Shown piece by piece: positions 31,667-40,663 of a stretch of DNA of 64,000 nucleotides. A program made the translations under genes and the position numbers. Origin of the DNA: Amaricoccus sp003258405 (GTDB lineage: Bacteria; Pseudomonadota; Alphaproteobacteria; Rhodobacterales; Rhodobacteraceae). The first letter of the stretch is position 1. Each line of letters starts with the position of its first letter. The stretch spans positions 3,844,001-3,908,000 of the forward strand of contig NZ_CP171225.1 of assembly GCF_043226085.1 (NCBI RefSeq). Reading direction: 5' to 3'. The notes beneath the pieces were generated by a model. That model was not told the DNA's origin. It made no database searches and saw only the letters and a list, made by a program, of their open reading frames with translations.

Positions 31667-32983
31667 TCAGTCGAGCATGGCGGGCAGCCAGAGCGCGAGC
31701 TCCGGGATGAACAGGACGAGGAAGAGACCCACGGCCTGAAGCGCGATGAAAGGCAGGACGGCGGCGAAGATCTCCTGCAGCTCGATGCCCTTGGGGGCGA
31801 CCGATTTCAGGAAGAAGCAGGCCGGCCCGAAGGGCGGGGAAAGGTAGTAGATCTGGATGTTCATCGCGAAGAGCACGCCGAACCAGATCGGATCGAAGCC
31901 GAGATCCACCACGACGGGCGCGAAGATCGGCACGGTGATGAAGATGATCGCGATCCATTCGAGGAAGGTGCCGAGCACCATCACGATCAGCATCATGACG
32001 ACGATCACCCAGATCGGCGCGATATTGAGATCGGTAAGCACGCCGCGCAGAAACTCGCCGCCACCGATGCGGTTGTAGATGCCGATGAGCGAGACCGCAC
32101 CGATCACCAGCCAGATGATCGATCCGACGGTGAGCACCGTCTGGCGCATGGCATCGCGGGTCATCCGCCAGGTCAGCTCCTTGCGCACCCCGGCCACGAC
32201 AAGCGCCCCCACCGCGCCGATGGCGGCGGCTTCGGTCACGGTGGCGATGCCGGAATATATCACCCCGAGCACGGCGCCGATGAGGAGCGCGGGCAGGATG
32301 ACACCCTTGAGGAAGCGTGCGCGCTGCAAGAATGGCAGGCCGGTTTCGGGGATGTCGTAGATCGGCGCCAATGCCGGGTTGAGCCGGACCCGGACGAGGA
32401 TATAGGTGATGAAGAGCGCGGCGAGGATCAGTCCGGGCACGGCGGAGGCCATGAAGAGCTTGGTGATCGAGACCTGTGCGGCGAGCCCGTAGACAATGAG
32501 TACGACCGAGGGCGGGATGAGCGTTGCGAGCGCGCCGGCGGCACAGATGATGCCGATCGAGAGCTTGCGGTCATAGCCGAGGCGCAGCATCTGCGGCAGC
32601 GCGATGAGGCCAAGCATGACGATCTCGCCACCCATGATCCCGGACATCGCCGCAAGAACCACGGCGACAATGCAGGTCTGCACCGCCACCGAGCCCCGGA
32701 AACGTCCACCCATGATCGCCATCGAGTCGAAGAGGGTCTTTGCAATGCCTGATCGTTCGAGCACATTCGCCATGAAGACGAAGAAGGGTACGGCGATGAG
32801 CTCGTATTTGTGCAGCACTTCGGAGACGTTGGCCGCAACGATGAAGAAGCCCGCGCGTTCGCCGAAGTAGAGCAATGCCGTGGTGAGCGAGACGGTGAGC
32901 GTGGTAATGCCGAGCGGGACGCCGAGCGCCATCAGCGCCAGAAGCGAGACGACGATCAGAAGCGTAATGTATTCAATGCCCAC
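31667..32983 (-). CDS. dctM: TRAP transporter large permease (DctM)
   Basis: A 438-residue polytopic membrane protein of the DctM family (about 12 segments), with VPFFVFMANVLERSGIAKTLFDSM, ALPQMLRLGYDRKLSIGIICAAGALATLIPPSVVLIVYG and a PPFGPACFFLKSVAP segment near the C-terminus. It is the sodium-driven channel part of a TRAP uptake system. Its start overlaps the dctQ stop by 11 bases. The neighbouring catabolic genes suggest an aldonate or related sugar acid as cargo. Confidence 0.93.
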   Translation of the reverse strand: MGIEYITLLIVVSLLALMALGVPLGITTLTVSLTTALLYFGERAGFFIVAANVSEVLHKYELIAVPFFVFMANVLERSGIAKTLFDSMAIMGGRFRGSVAVQTCIVAVVLAAMSGIMGGEIVMLGLIALPQMLRLGYDRKLSIGIICAAGALATLIPPSVVLIVYGLAAQVSITKLFMASAVPGLILAALFITYILVRVRLNPALAPIYDIPETGLPFLQRARFLKGVILPALLIGAVLGVIYSGIATVTEAAAIGAVGALVVAGVRKELTWRMTRDAMRQTVLTVGSIIWLVIGAVSLIGIYNRIGGGEFLRGVLTDLNIAPIWVIVVMMLIVMVLGTFLEWIAIIFITVPIFAPVVVDLGFDPIWFGVLFAMNIQIYYLSPPFGPACFFLKSVAPKGIELQEIFAAVLPFIALQAVGLFLVLFIPELALWLPAMLD

Positions 32984-33494
32984 CGGACATCTCCCCTTCG
33001 GTGCCCTGGACCCAGCGGATGATGTTCGCGGTGAGCTGCAGGATGTAGAAAATGGCCCCGACGAGGATCAGCACCTTGAGATAGGTCGGTTGGATCGAGT
33101 TGAATGCGGTGCCCGAATGTTCGCCGCGTGCGATCGCTTTCGCGGCCGGGCTCCAGAGGGCGAGGGTGAGCACGATGAGCGCACCGAGCGCGATGAGCAT
33201 CTGGACAAGGCGGAAGATGTGCCAGGTGCGGGCGCTCACCAGCATCTCCACCATGGTGATCGAGATGTGGCGCTGGCGTTCGGTGACATAACCGACCGAG
33301 AGCACCCAGGCCGAGGCGCAGAGTGTCATGGCGAGCTCTGTTGACCATACGGTGGGATGATCGAAGCCGTAGCGCATCACCACCTCGAGGGCCGAGACTG
33401 CGATGCAGGCGAAGAAGAGGACAGAGCAGCCATGGCCGACGAAGACGCTGATCCGGTCGATCGCATCGGCATAGCGGGCAAGGATGCGGTTCAT
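32973..33494 (-). CDS. dctQ: TRAP transporter small permease (DctQ)
   Basis: A 173-residue membrane protein with four predicted segments. The WSTELAMTLCASAWVLSVGYVTERQRHISITMVEML block is typical of DctQ (E-x-A-R...H-I). It pairs with DctM and overlaps it by 11 bases. It is 75 bases downstream of dctP, in a gap containing a small GC hairpin. Confidence 0.92.
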   Translation of the reverse strand: MNRILARYADAIDRISVFVGHGCSVLFFACIAVSALEVVMRYGFDHPTVWSTELAMTLCASAWVLSVGYVTERQRHISITMVEMLVSARTWHIFRLVQMLIALGALIVLTLALWSPAAKAIARGEHSGTAFNSIQPTYLKVLILVGAIFYILQLTANIIRWVQGTEGEMSGGH

Positions 33495-33526
33495 CGCGTC
33501 TCCCCGGATATCGCTGAAAGGTGAAG

Positions 33527-33540
33527 GCGCCGGCGGGCGC
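33527..33540. terminator. Intercistronic hairpin between dctP and dctQ
   Basis: Arms GCGCC and GGCGC around the loop GGCG form a compact 14-base hairpin in the dctP-dctQ gap. Such hairpins often stabilise or limit the transcript so that the binding protein is made in excess. Confidence 0.4.
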
Positions 33541-33569
33541 GAGGCCGGCCGGCGGTGCGGGCTTTTGCC

Positions 33570-34595
33570 CTAGTTCTGAAGGAGCCCGATCTCTTTCATG
33601 TAGGCGATATTGGCGTCGAGCGCTTCCTGCGCGAGGGAAGATTTCTGTGCATAGATCTCCCACTGCTCACGGGCGACCTCGCGGAGTTCGTTGCGATCCT
33701 CCTGCGACCAGTCGATCACCTCGATCTTGCCTGCGGCCTTGTCACGTTCGACGAGCTTCTGATCCTCGGCGGCAACCGCGGCGGCCATGGCATACATCGC
33801 ATCGTACCACCAGGTGCGAAGTGCCTGCTGGTCTTCCTCGGAGAGCGCATTCCAGGTCTCGTTGTTGAGGGTGAACTGCATCGAGGCCATCGAGTGGATG
33901 CCCGGATAGATCGGATAGGGCGCCACGTCGTGGAGGCCCGTCGCATCGTTGTTCACATAGGCCGAGGCATCGGCCGCATCGACGATGCCCTTTTCGAGCG
34001 CGCCGAAGACTTCGGAGAAAGGGATGGAGACCGGGGAGGCACCCGCCGCTTCGAAGACGGCTGCGGCAAGACCCTCGGGGGAGCGGATCTTCTTGCCCGC
34101 GAGATCGTCAAAGGTCCGGATCGGCACGCGGGCGGGCAGGCTTTCGCGCGAGTAGGGGCCGCAGCCGATCACGTGGATCTCGCCGCCCGTCACGCTGTCG
34201 GCGGCCTGCTGCATCTGCGCCTCGCCACCGCCGACCCGGCAGAAATCGAGCATCTGCTCGGGGGTGTCATACCCCGCGATCAGGTCGCCCATGATCGCAT
34301 AGGCCGGTTCGCTGCCCGCGAAATAGTTGACGGAAGTGAAATCGCCGTCGAGCACCCCGGCGGCCACCGCCTCCGGCGTTTCCTTGGCCGGCACCACCGA
34401 ACCGTTCGGCATGAGGACGATCTCGATCCGGCCATCGGTCATGTCCTTGATCTTCGGCAGCCAGGTCTCGGTGAGATACTGGGTCGAGAAATCGCCGGCG
34501 TTGAAGGACGTCTGGATATTGAGCGTTTCCGCATGTGCAAGGCTCGCGAGCGCCGAGACCGATGCGGTGAGCAGCACGGTTTTCGTCAGGGCCAT
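33570..34595 (-). CDS. dctP: TRAP transporter substrate-binding protein (DctP)
   Basis: A 341-residue periplasmic binding protein with a signal peptide ending at SLAHAE and the DctP family core. The middle has PIRTFDDLAGKKIRSPEGLAAAVFEAAGASPVSIPFSEVFGALEKGIVDAADASAY, containing the conserved Arg that holds carboxylate ligands. It captures an organic acid for DctQM. It is the first gene of the operon and is divergent from a GntR regulator across a palindromic operator at 34648. Confidence 0.94.
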   Translation of the reverse strand: MALTKTVLLTASVSALASLAHAETLNIQTSFNAGDFSTQYLTETWLPKIKDMTDGRIEIVLMPNGSVVPAKETPEAVAAGVLDGDFTSVNYFAGSEPAYAIMGDLIAGYDTPEQMLDFCRVGGGEAQMQQAADSVTGGEIHVIGCGPYSRESLPARVPIRTFDDLAGKKIRSPEGLAAAVFEAAGASPVSIPFSEVFGALEKGIVDAADASAYVNNDATGLHDVAPYPIYPGIHSMASMQFTLNNETWNALSEEDQQALRTWWYDAMYAMAAAVAAEDQKLVERDKAAGKIEVIDWSQEDRNELREVAREQWEIYAQKSSLAQEALDANIAYMKEIGLLQN

Positions 34596-34647
34596 GTGAT
34601 TCCTCCCTCGGGAAATTGCCGGAGCTTGCCGCTCCGTATATCTAATA

Positions 34648-34663
34648 CACTAATATATTAGTG
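34648..34663. promoter_or_regulatory. 16-bp perfect palindrome: likely GntR operator
   Basis: CACTAATATATTAGTG is a perfect palindrome lying between the divergent dctP gene (53 bases away) and the GntR gene. AT-rich palindromes of this size are typical FadR/GntR-type operators. The location, overlapping the likely promoters of both genes, fits repression of the TRAP/catabolic operon and autoregulation. Confidence 0.75.
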
Positions 34664-34728
34664 CATCGTTCGCAAGCGCGCTGTAGTGTTGTCGGAGGAC
34701 ATGCCGGGCAGGGAGCAATGGAGGCATC

Positions 34729-35451
34729 ATGAGCGCAAGATCGACGGCTTCGTCGGACCGGACCCCGCCGTTTGCATCCGGAGAGCGCCCGCGCATCCGG
34801 CGCATCTCGGCCAGCCAGCAGATCCATGAAGCGCTGCGTGACCGGATCGTCGGGCTCGACCTGCGGCCGGGGCAGAATCTCTCCCGCTCCGAGATCGCCG
34901 ACTATTATGGCGTGAGCCAGACGCCGGTACGCGATGCGATGCTGAAGCTCGAGGAGGATGGGCTTCTCGTCATCTACCCCCAGTCGAAGACCGAGGTGTC
35001 ACGCATCGACGTCGTTCAGGCGCGCGAGACGCAATTCCTGCGGCTTTCCATCGAGCTGGAAGTGACGCGCCGCCTTGCGCTCGACGGCGGGGAGAAACGG
35101 CTTGCCCCTGCACGGGACATGCTGGCACGGCAGGGCGCGGCGCTTGCGGCCGGCGATCTCGACAGTTTTGCCGAACTCGACCACCGCTTTCATGGTGCGC
35201 TCTGTGAGGCCGTCGGTGTTGCACCACTCTGGCGGCTCGTTACGTCGCGCTCGGGTCACATCGACCGGCTGCGCAACCTCAACCTGCCGGATCCCGGCAA
35301 GCCCGCCGAAATCATGAAATACCATGGCTGCATTCTCGATGCGATCGCGGCGGGCGATCTTGCCGGCGCCGAAACCGCGGTGCGCGAACATCTTTCGGGA
35401 ACGCTCGCGACCGTCGACGAGATCATCGCCCGCTTTCCCGATTATTTCTAG
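34729..35451 (+). CDS. GntR family regulator with FCD domain (FadR subfamily)
   Basis: A 240-residue regulator. The N-terminal winged helix has QIHEALRDRIVGLDLRPGQNLSRSEIADYYGVSQTPVRDAMLKLEEDGLLVIYPQ, the GntR signature. The C-terminal FCD domain includes DLDSFAELDHRFHGALCEAVGV and EIMKYHGCILDAIAAGDLAGAETAVREHL with the metal/ligand-binding residues typical of aldonate- or hexuronate-responsive members. It is divergent from the TRAP and dehydratase operon and probably represses it until a sugar acid binds. GGAGG precedes its ATG. Confidence 0.93.
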   Translation: MSARSTASSDRTPPFASGERPRIRRISASQQIHEALRDRIVGLDLRPGQNLSRSEIADYYGVSQTPVRDAMLKLEEDGLLVIYPQSKTEVSRIDVVQARETQFLRLSIELEVTRRLALDGGEKRLAPARDMLARQGAALAAGDLDSFAELDHRFHGALCEAVGVAPLWRLVTSRSGHIDRLRNLNLPDPGKPAEIMKYHGCILDAIAAGDLAGAETAVREHLSGTLATVDEIIARFPDYF

Positions 35452-35472
35452 GACCCTCCGCAGGCGAGCCGC

Positions 35473-36417
35473 TCACTTCGCTCCCTGAGCGAGCTCGCGT
35501 GGCGACATGCGGAACTCGGCGCGGAAGACGCGGCTGAAATGGGCCATGTCGTTGAAGCCCCAGCGGAAGGCGATCTCGGTGATTGTCCGGCCTTGCCCGG
35601 CATCGGCGATCTCGCGGTAGCAGCAGGCGAGGCGACGCTGCCGGAGAAAGCGTCCGAATGTCGTGCCCTGTTCAGCGAAGACAAGGTGAAGGTAGCGGAG
35701 CGAGACGCCATGCGCGGCGGCGACGGAAGCAGGCGTGAGTCCGCCATCGCCGAGATTGCATTCGATATGGCGGCAGATACTGCGGAAGCTGTCGAGGTGG
35801 CTGGCCGAGCCCCGTGATGGCGGGCAACGGGTCATGATCGTGGCGGAAAGGAGGCTCAGCAGCGGCTCGATGACCGCATGCGCGCCGTCCGCGTCGATCT
35901 CGGTGAAATCCCGCGCAAGACGGCGCAGCGCTTCCGCCGAGATGCCCTCTGTCCGCCCCGAGCTCGGCACCACGGTGCCGGCGTGGCGCTCTGCATCGCC
36001 GAGCAACAGATTCATGCGCGCCTTGGGGATCAGCAGGGAAAGCTTGTGCAGCGGTTTCAATACCCGGAATTCCATTTCGCGCTCGCTGTCCCAGAGAACG
36101 AAATCTCCGGCCTTGAGTACGGCCTCCCGATCACCCTGGCGGATCACCTCGCGGCCGCTGAGTTCGAACAGAATGCCGAACCACGCGCCTTCTGTCCGGC
36201 GCAGCTCCGGGCGGCGTCGCCAGCCGGTGCAGGGATCGCAGCGGCATTCGATGATCCGCACTCCGTCCAGCGTGCGCTGGCGGATGCGTGCACCGAAAGC
36301 GGGATCGGTGGGGGCGTCGAGCCGCCATTCGAGGTGGCTGTTGTTGAGCGCATGACGCCAGGCTTCGAACTGCGCCGTGGCGCGATGGGCGCTGCTGGAC
36401 CAATTTTCGGTCATCAT
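35473..36417 (-). CDS. AraC family transcriptional regulator
   Basis: A 314-residue regulator with an N-terminal cupin-like ligand-binding domain (AraC_binding_2 type, including FSGREVIRQGD-like segments) and a C-terminal double helix-turn-helix (LTPASVAAAHGVSLRYLHLVFAEQGTTFGRFLRQRRL and then GRTITEIAFRWGFNDMAHFSRVFRAEFRMSPRE). The ATG at 36417 sits six bases after GGGAGG; longer starts upstream lie in the divergent promoter. It is divergent from the SDR and hydrolase genes, which it may activate. The ligand is unknown. Confidence 0.87.
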   Translation of the reverse strand: MMTENWSSSAHRATAQFEAWRHALNNSHLEWRLDAPTDPAFGARIRQRTLDGVRIIECRCDPCTGWRRRPELRRTEGAWFGILFELSGREVIRQGDREAVLKAGDFVLWDSEREMEFRVLKPLHKLSLLIPKARMNLLLGDAERHAGTVVPSSGRTEGISAEALRRLARDFTEIDADGAHAVIEPLLSLLSATIMTRCPPSRGSASHLDSFRSICRHIECNLGDGGLTPASVAAAHGVSLRYLHLVFAEQGTTFGRFLRQRRLACCYREIADAGQGRTITEIAFRWGFNDMAHFSRVFRAEFRMSPRELAQGAK

Positions 36418-36601
36418 CGGCATCCTCCCATGCCTTGTACGGGACGCAACACCTCTGCCGGGTGCCTGCGCGCGCCCCATGCACGGATAGTCAACTACTC
36501 GCGCGCCGCGAGGCAAGACCGATCGCGGTCCAGCCGCCAATAATTTCGGCAGCGCCGCAGCGAGCTGCGCGCAAACGAAAGACGACAGGGAAGGAAAACA
36601 C

Positions 36602-37402
36602 ATGGCGGGACGTCTCGCAGGCAAGGTTGCGATCATCACCGGCGCAAGCTCGGGCTTCGGCCGAGGCTGCGCGGTTGCCTTTGCACGGGAGGGCGCCAAG
36701 GTCGTTGTCGGCGATCTGCAGGAAGCCCCGAGCAGCGGCGGTTTCGAGGCCGATGCCGGCCACACCACCGTCGAGGAGATCCGGGCGGCAGGGGGCGAAG
36801 CGATCTTCCAGCCTTGCGACGTGACCAATCGGCCGGAAGTCGACGCGCTCGTAAAGAAGGCGGTCGAGGCATACGGCCGCCTCGACATCATGTTCAACAA
36901 CGCGGGCATCTACCGTGGGGGCAAGCTCTTCCACGAGTTCACCGAGGAGGAGCTGGAAGCCTGCTGGACCGTGAACGTGAAGGGGACCTGGCATGGCTGC
37001 CAGGAGGCCGTGAAGCAGTTCATGGCGCAGGGGGATGGCGGCAACGTCATCAATCTGGTCTCGACCGCCGGGCTGCAGGGCCATCCGCGCCAGTCAGTCT
37101 ACAACATCTCGAAGGGGGCGCAGGCGAACCTCACCCGCTGCCTTGCGATCGAATACGGCCATCTCGGCATCCGCGTGAACGGCATCTGCCCGACCTACGC
37201 CAAGACCGCGCTCACCCGCGCGCTCTTTGACGACAAGGATTTCGACTCCTTCTTCACCGAGAGCATTCCGCTGCGACGCTGGGGCGAGGTGGAAGACATC
37301 GCGAATCTCGCCATTTTCCTCGCCTCCGACGAGTCGAGTTACATCCATGGCGATCTGATCCGGGTCGACGGCGGCGAGACGCTCTGCCGCTATTCGGTCT
37401 GA
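36602..37402 (+). CDS. Short-chain dehydrogenase/reductase
   Basis: A 266-residue NAD(P)-dependent oxidoreductase of the classical SDR family. The TGASSGFG nucleotide motif is near residue 14, the NNAG motif is at FNNAGIYRG, and the catalytic Ser-Tyr-Lys is in VSTAG and YNISK. The Asp after the second strand (VVGDL) suggests NAD(H). It is the first of two rightward genes, separated by 24 bases from an alpha/beta hydrolase, and divergent from the AraC regulator. The substrate is unknown. Confidence 0.9.
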   Translation: MAGRLAGKVAIITGASSGFGRGCAVAFAREGAKVVVGDLQEAPSSGGFEADAGHTTVEEIRAAGGEAIFQPCDVTNRPEVDALVKKAVEAYGRLDIMFNNAGIYRGGKLFHEFTEEELEACWTVNVKGTWHGCQEAVKQFMAQGDGGNVINLVSTAGLQGHPRQSVYNISKGAQANLTRCLAIEYGHLGIRVNGICPTYAKTALTRALFDDKDFDSFFTESIPLRRWGEVEDIANLAIFLASDESSYIHGDLIRVDGGETLCRYSV

Positions 37403-37426
37403 AGCCAGCAAAGGGAGGGCACCAGA

Positions 37427-38326
37427 ATGCGCAAGGATATCGAATTCAAGACCGAGGATGGCGTGACGCTCCGCGGCTGGCACTATGTGCCGGAGGGGGC
37501 GGGCGGCCCGGCGCCGACAATCGTGATGGCCCATGGATTTTCGGCGGTAAAGGAGATGTATCTCGACCGCTTCGCCGAGGCCTTTGCCGAGGCCGGGCTT
37601 GCCTCGATCGTCTTCGACAACCGCAACTTCGGCGCCAGTGACGGCGAGCCGCGCTACGAGATCGACCCCTGGCAGCAGGTTCGCGACTACCGCGATGCAA
37701 TCACCTATGCGGAGACGCTGCCCGAGACCGATGCCGAGCGGATCGGCATCTGGGGTTCCAGCTACAGCGGTGGCCATGTGCTTGTGGTGGGGGCGATCGA
37801 CCGGCGGGTGAAATGCGTCGTCTCGCAGGTGCCGCTCGCCAGCGGCCATGGCAATGCGCGCCGGCTGATCCGCGCGGATTTCCTCGCGGGCGTGCAGGGC
37901 ATGTTCGACGCAGACCGCCGCGCGCGGATGAAGGGCGAGGCGCCCGCGATGATTCCCGTGGTGGACGAGGATCCCTCCGCGCCCTCGGCGCTGCCGACGC
38001 CCGACAGCTGGAAATGGTTCACCGAAACCGGCAAGGCCCGTGCGCCTTCCTGGAAGAACGAGGTGACGTTGCGTTCGGTCGAGATGTTCACCGAATACGA
38101 GCCGGGAAGCTATGCGGCCTTCGTGAGCCCGACGCCGCTCCTGATGGTGGTGGCGCTGGGCGATGTGCTAACCGTCGCCGATCTCGCCCTCGCAACCTAC
38201 GAGCAGGCGCTGGAGCCCAAGCGCCTCGTGGCGCTCAAGGGCGGGCATTTCGATGCCTACGTGAATGATTTCGGGTCTGCCTCCACGCCGGCCGTCGACT
38301 GGTTCCGGCAGCATCTCCTGGGGTGA
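37427..38326 (+). CDS. Alpha/beta hydrolase
   Basis: A 299-residue cytoplasmic hydrolase. Seen: an oxyanion-region VMAHGFSAVKEMYLD near residue 29, the nucleophile-elbow stretch IWGSSYSGGHVLVVG (Ser in SYSGG) near residue 105, and a C-terminal LKGGHFDAYVNDF supplying the catalytic His. This resembles the dienelactone-hydrolase/acetyl xylan esterase-like group. It probably forms an operon with the SDR; together they may act on an ester or lactone. GGGAGG precedes its ATG. Confidence 0.84.
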   Translation: MRKDIEFKTEDGVTLRGWHYVPEGAGGPAPTIVMAHGFSAVKEMYLDRFAEAFAEAGLASIVFDNRNFGASDGEPRYEIDPWQQVRDYRDAITYAETLPETDAERIGIWGSSYSGGHVLVVGAIDRRVKCVVSQVPLASGHGNARRLIRADFLAGVQGMFDADRRARMKGEAPAMIPVVDEDPSAPSALPTPDSWKWFTETGKARAPSWKNEVTLRSVEMFTEYEPGSYAAFVSPTPLLMVVALGDVLTVADLALATYEQALEPKRLVALKGGHFDAYVNDFGSASTPAVDWFRQHLLG

Positions 38327-38541
38327 CGGCCCGGCCGAAGCGCCAGGACAACTGGCTTCCCCGGTCTTGCTGCGGACAGGCGCGGGGAAGGCGAGGCGTG
38401 CCGGCAATTGGCAGGCGCGCATCGGGATCGCGGGCGTTCTCCCCTAATCCGTGCCTGCGATCCCACCGCCTCGCAACTGCTCCGCTTTGACCTCCTTGGG
38501 CGTATCGCGCTAGACTGCGCGTTCGGAGCGGAGGAGGTGGC

Positions 38542-38811
38542 ATGGCCGGAGGATGGGCGCGCGACGGTGCGGTCAACGAACAGATCGAGGCGTCGATCGA
38601 GGACGAGCTCAAGCGGATGCAGGCCCGCCGGCGTCTGGCCGGTGAAAGCCTCACCCATTGCGCCGAGTGCGAGGAGCCGATCCCCGAGGCGCGCCGCCAG
38701 GCGATCCCGGGCGTCAAGCTCTGCATCGAATGTCAGCAGGAGCGCGATGCGCGGCCGATGCTGCGCGGTGGGATCAACCGCCGGGGCTCGAAGGACAGCC
38801 AGCTCAAGTGA
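38542..38811 (+). CDS. DksA/TraR family C4-type zinc-finger protein
   Basis: An 89-residue protein with a helical N-terminal part and a four-cysteine zinc finger (HCAECEEPIPEARRQAIPGVKLCIECQ), typical of the short TraR-like DksA relatives found in phages and alphaproteobacteria. Such proteins bind RNA polymerase through the secondary channel. The short N-terminal helix hairpin lacks most of the coiled-coil of DksA, so the effect on transcription cannot be predicted. GGAGGAGG precedes its ATG. Confidence 0.88.
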   Translation: MAGGWARDGAVNEQIEASIEDELKRMQARRRLAGESLTHCAECEEPIPEARRQAIPGVKLCIECQQERDARPMLRGGINRRGSKDSQLK

Positions 38812-38971
38812 GCGGGGCGTTCGGGTAACTTGCGCCGAAATCGGCAAAATATCGGTCCAGATGCGCCGCGGAGCCCGGGAAAACGCCCCGGAAGCGGCAG
38901 ATAAGCGCAGAAGTCACGCTCATTGTACTAGACCGGGACTTGCCGCACGGGTAGAGATGAGTCAATCATGG

Positions 38972-38993
38972 CGTGCATTAACCATCATGCACG
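38972..38993. promoter_or_regulatory. Inverted repeat with CtrA-like half-site upstream of minC
   Basis: CGTGCAT and ATGCACG form a 7-bp inverted repeat around an 8-base spacer, 28 bases before the minC start. Inside it lies TTAACCAT (38978-38985), the CtrA half-site of alphaproteobacteria. This suggests cell-cycle control of the min operon, but the second half-site is not clear. Confidence 0.35.
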
Positions 38994-39020
38994 ATACAAA
39001 ACAGAGGCATTGGGGCGAGC

Positions 39021-39818
39021 GTGCAACCATTAAGTGCAAAGGATGGGGGTGGCGCGGCTATCGCGTCCATGAAGCCATTTCAGATCCGTAGCCGGTCCTT
39101 CACAGCGGTGGTTCTCCGGCCCGCCGGGGCGCCGGGAGATGCCTTCTACGAGGCGCTCGATCAGCAATTGCGGCAGACGCCCGATTTCTTTGCCAACGCC
39201 CCCTTCGTCATCGATCTCGATCGTGCGGAAGGGCCCGATGCGAATGGCGAGCTCGACGCGCTTCTGAAGGGGCTGCGCGAGCGGGGGCTCTCGATCTTCG
39301 GTGTCCAGAACGGCAGCGCCGAACAGAAGGAGGCTGCGCTCGCGTCGGGCCTCGTACTGCTCCAGGGGGGGCGGGACGTGCCCTACATCGCGCAGCGTGG
39401 CCGCAGCGCGCCCGCCGTGGCGCCGATTGCCGCCGCGCCGGTCGCGGCACCGCAACCTGCGCCAGCATCGGAGCCCGAACCCGAGCCCGTCTCGGCGCTC
39501 GTGTTGACGGAGCCCGTCCGCTCCGGCCAGCGCATCTTTGCCGACCGCGGGGATCTCGTGGTCGTCGCCCCGGTCAGTTCCGGTGCCGAACTGATCGCGC
39601 ATGGCAACATTCACGTCTATGGCCGCCTCCGGGGCCGGGCGCTTGCGGGTGTCAACGGCGACCGGAGCGCACGCATCTTCTGTCAGAGTCTGGACGCGGA
39701 GCTCATTGCGATCGCGGGCCTCTACCGGACCAGTGAAGACCTCGGCCCCGAGGTTCGAAAGCAGCGCATACAGGCGTTTCTCAGGGAGGACACGCTGTGC
39801 GTGGAAGCCCTCAAATAA
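39021..39818 (+). CDS. minC: Septum site-determining protein MinC
   Basis: A 265-residue inhibitor of FtsZ ring formation. The N-terminal domain (residues ~18-110) is followed by a proline/alanine linker and the C-terminal beta-helix domain with VRSGQRIFADRGDLVVVAPVSSGAELIAHGNIHVYGRLRGRALAGVNGDRSARIFC, the MinD-binding surface. The start is a GTG at 39021 (a GGGGCGA lies before it); an internal ATG at 39069 is the alternative. It is the first gene of minCDE. Confidence 0.95.
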   Translation: MQPLSAKDGGGAAIASMKPFQIRSRSFTAVVLRPAGAPGDAFYEALDQQLRQTPDFFANAPFVIDLDRAEGPDANGELDALLKGLRERGLSIFGVQNGSAEQKEAALASGLVLLQGGRDVPYIAQRGRSAPAVAPIAAAPVAAPQPAPASEPEPEPVSALVLTEPVRSGQRIFADRGDLVVVAPVSSGAELIAHGNIHVYGRLRGRALAGVNGDRSARIFCQSLDAELIAIAGLYRTSEDLGPEVRKQRIQAFLREDTLCVEALK

Positions 39819-39843
39819 ACCTATAAGCAGAGAGGAGCATTTC

Positions 39844-40662
39844 TTGGCCAAGATCATCGTTGTCACTTCCGGCAAGGGCGGTGTCGGCAAGACCACTTCG
39901 GCGGCCGCCATCAGCGCGGGCCTCGCGATGCGCGGCCACAAGACCGTCGTCATCGATTTCGATGTGGGTCTGCGCAATCTCGACATGATCATGGGGTGCG
40001 AGCGCCGCGTGGTCTTCGACTTCATCAACGTCATCCAGGGGGACGCCAAGCTCAAGCAGGCGCTCATCAAGGACAGGCGTCTCGAAACCCTCTCGATCCT
40101 GCCGACCTCCCAGACCCGGGACAAGGACGCCCTCACCCGCGAGGGTGTGAAGGCGGTGCTCGACGAGCTGCGGGACGATTTCGACTATATCGTCTGCGAC
40201 AGTCCGGCCGGCATCGAGCGCGGCGCGCATCTTGCGATGTATTATGCCGACGAAGCCGTGGTCGTGACGAACCCCGAAGTCTCGTCGGTGCGTGACAGCG
40301 ACCGGGTGCTCGGGCTTCTGAACAGCAAGACGGCGCGTGCGGAAAAGAGCGGCGAGGAGGGGATCAAGTCGCACCTGCTTCTCACCCGCTACGACCCGCA
40401 GCGTGTCGCCAAGGGCGAGATGATGAAGGTCGAGGATGTGCTCGAGATCCTTGCCATTCCGCTTCTCGGGATCATCCCGGAGAGCACCACGGTCCTGCGC
40501 GCGTCCAACGTGGGCATGCCGGTCGTGCTCGACGAGAAATCCGGTGCGGGCAAGGCTTATGAGGATGCGGTTTCACGCCTCATCGGCGAGCAGATCGAGA
40601 TGCGGATCCAGATGGCAGAGCGGCCCAGCCTCTTCCAGCGCCTGCTTGGACGGACGGCCTGA
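39844..40662 (+). CDS. minD: Septum site-determining ATPase MinD
   Basis: A 272-residue membrane-associated ATPase of the ParA/Mrp type. The N-terminal deviant Walker A is VTSGKGGVGKTTSAAA; VIDFDVGLRNLDMIMGCERRVVFDFINV and DYIVCDSPAGIERGAH are the switch and Walker B regions. The C-terminus has the amphipathic membrane-binding stretch. It starts with TTG (GAGGAG lies 8 bases before), since no ATG is close in frame. It lies 25 bases after minC. Confidence 0.97.
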   Translation: MAKIIVVTSGKGGVGKTTSAAAISAGLAMRGHKTVVIDFDVGLRNLDMIMGCERRVVFDFINVIQGDAKLKQALIKDRRLETLSILPTSQTRDKDALTREGVKAVLDELRDDFDYIVCDSPAGIERGAHLAMYYADEAVVVTNPEVSSVRDSDRVLGLLNSKTARAEKSGEEGIKSHLLLTRYDPQRVAKGEMMKVEDVLEILAIPLLGIIPESTTVLRASNVGMPVVLDEKSGAGKAYEDAVSRLIGEQIEMRIQMAERPSLFQRLLGRTA

Positions 40663-40663
40663 C

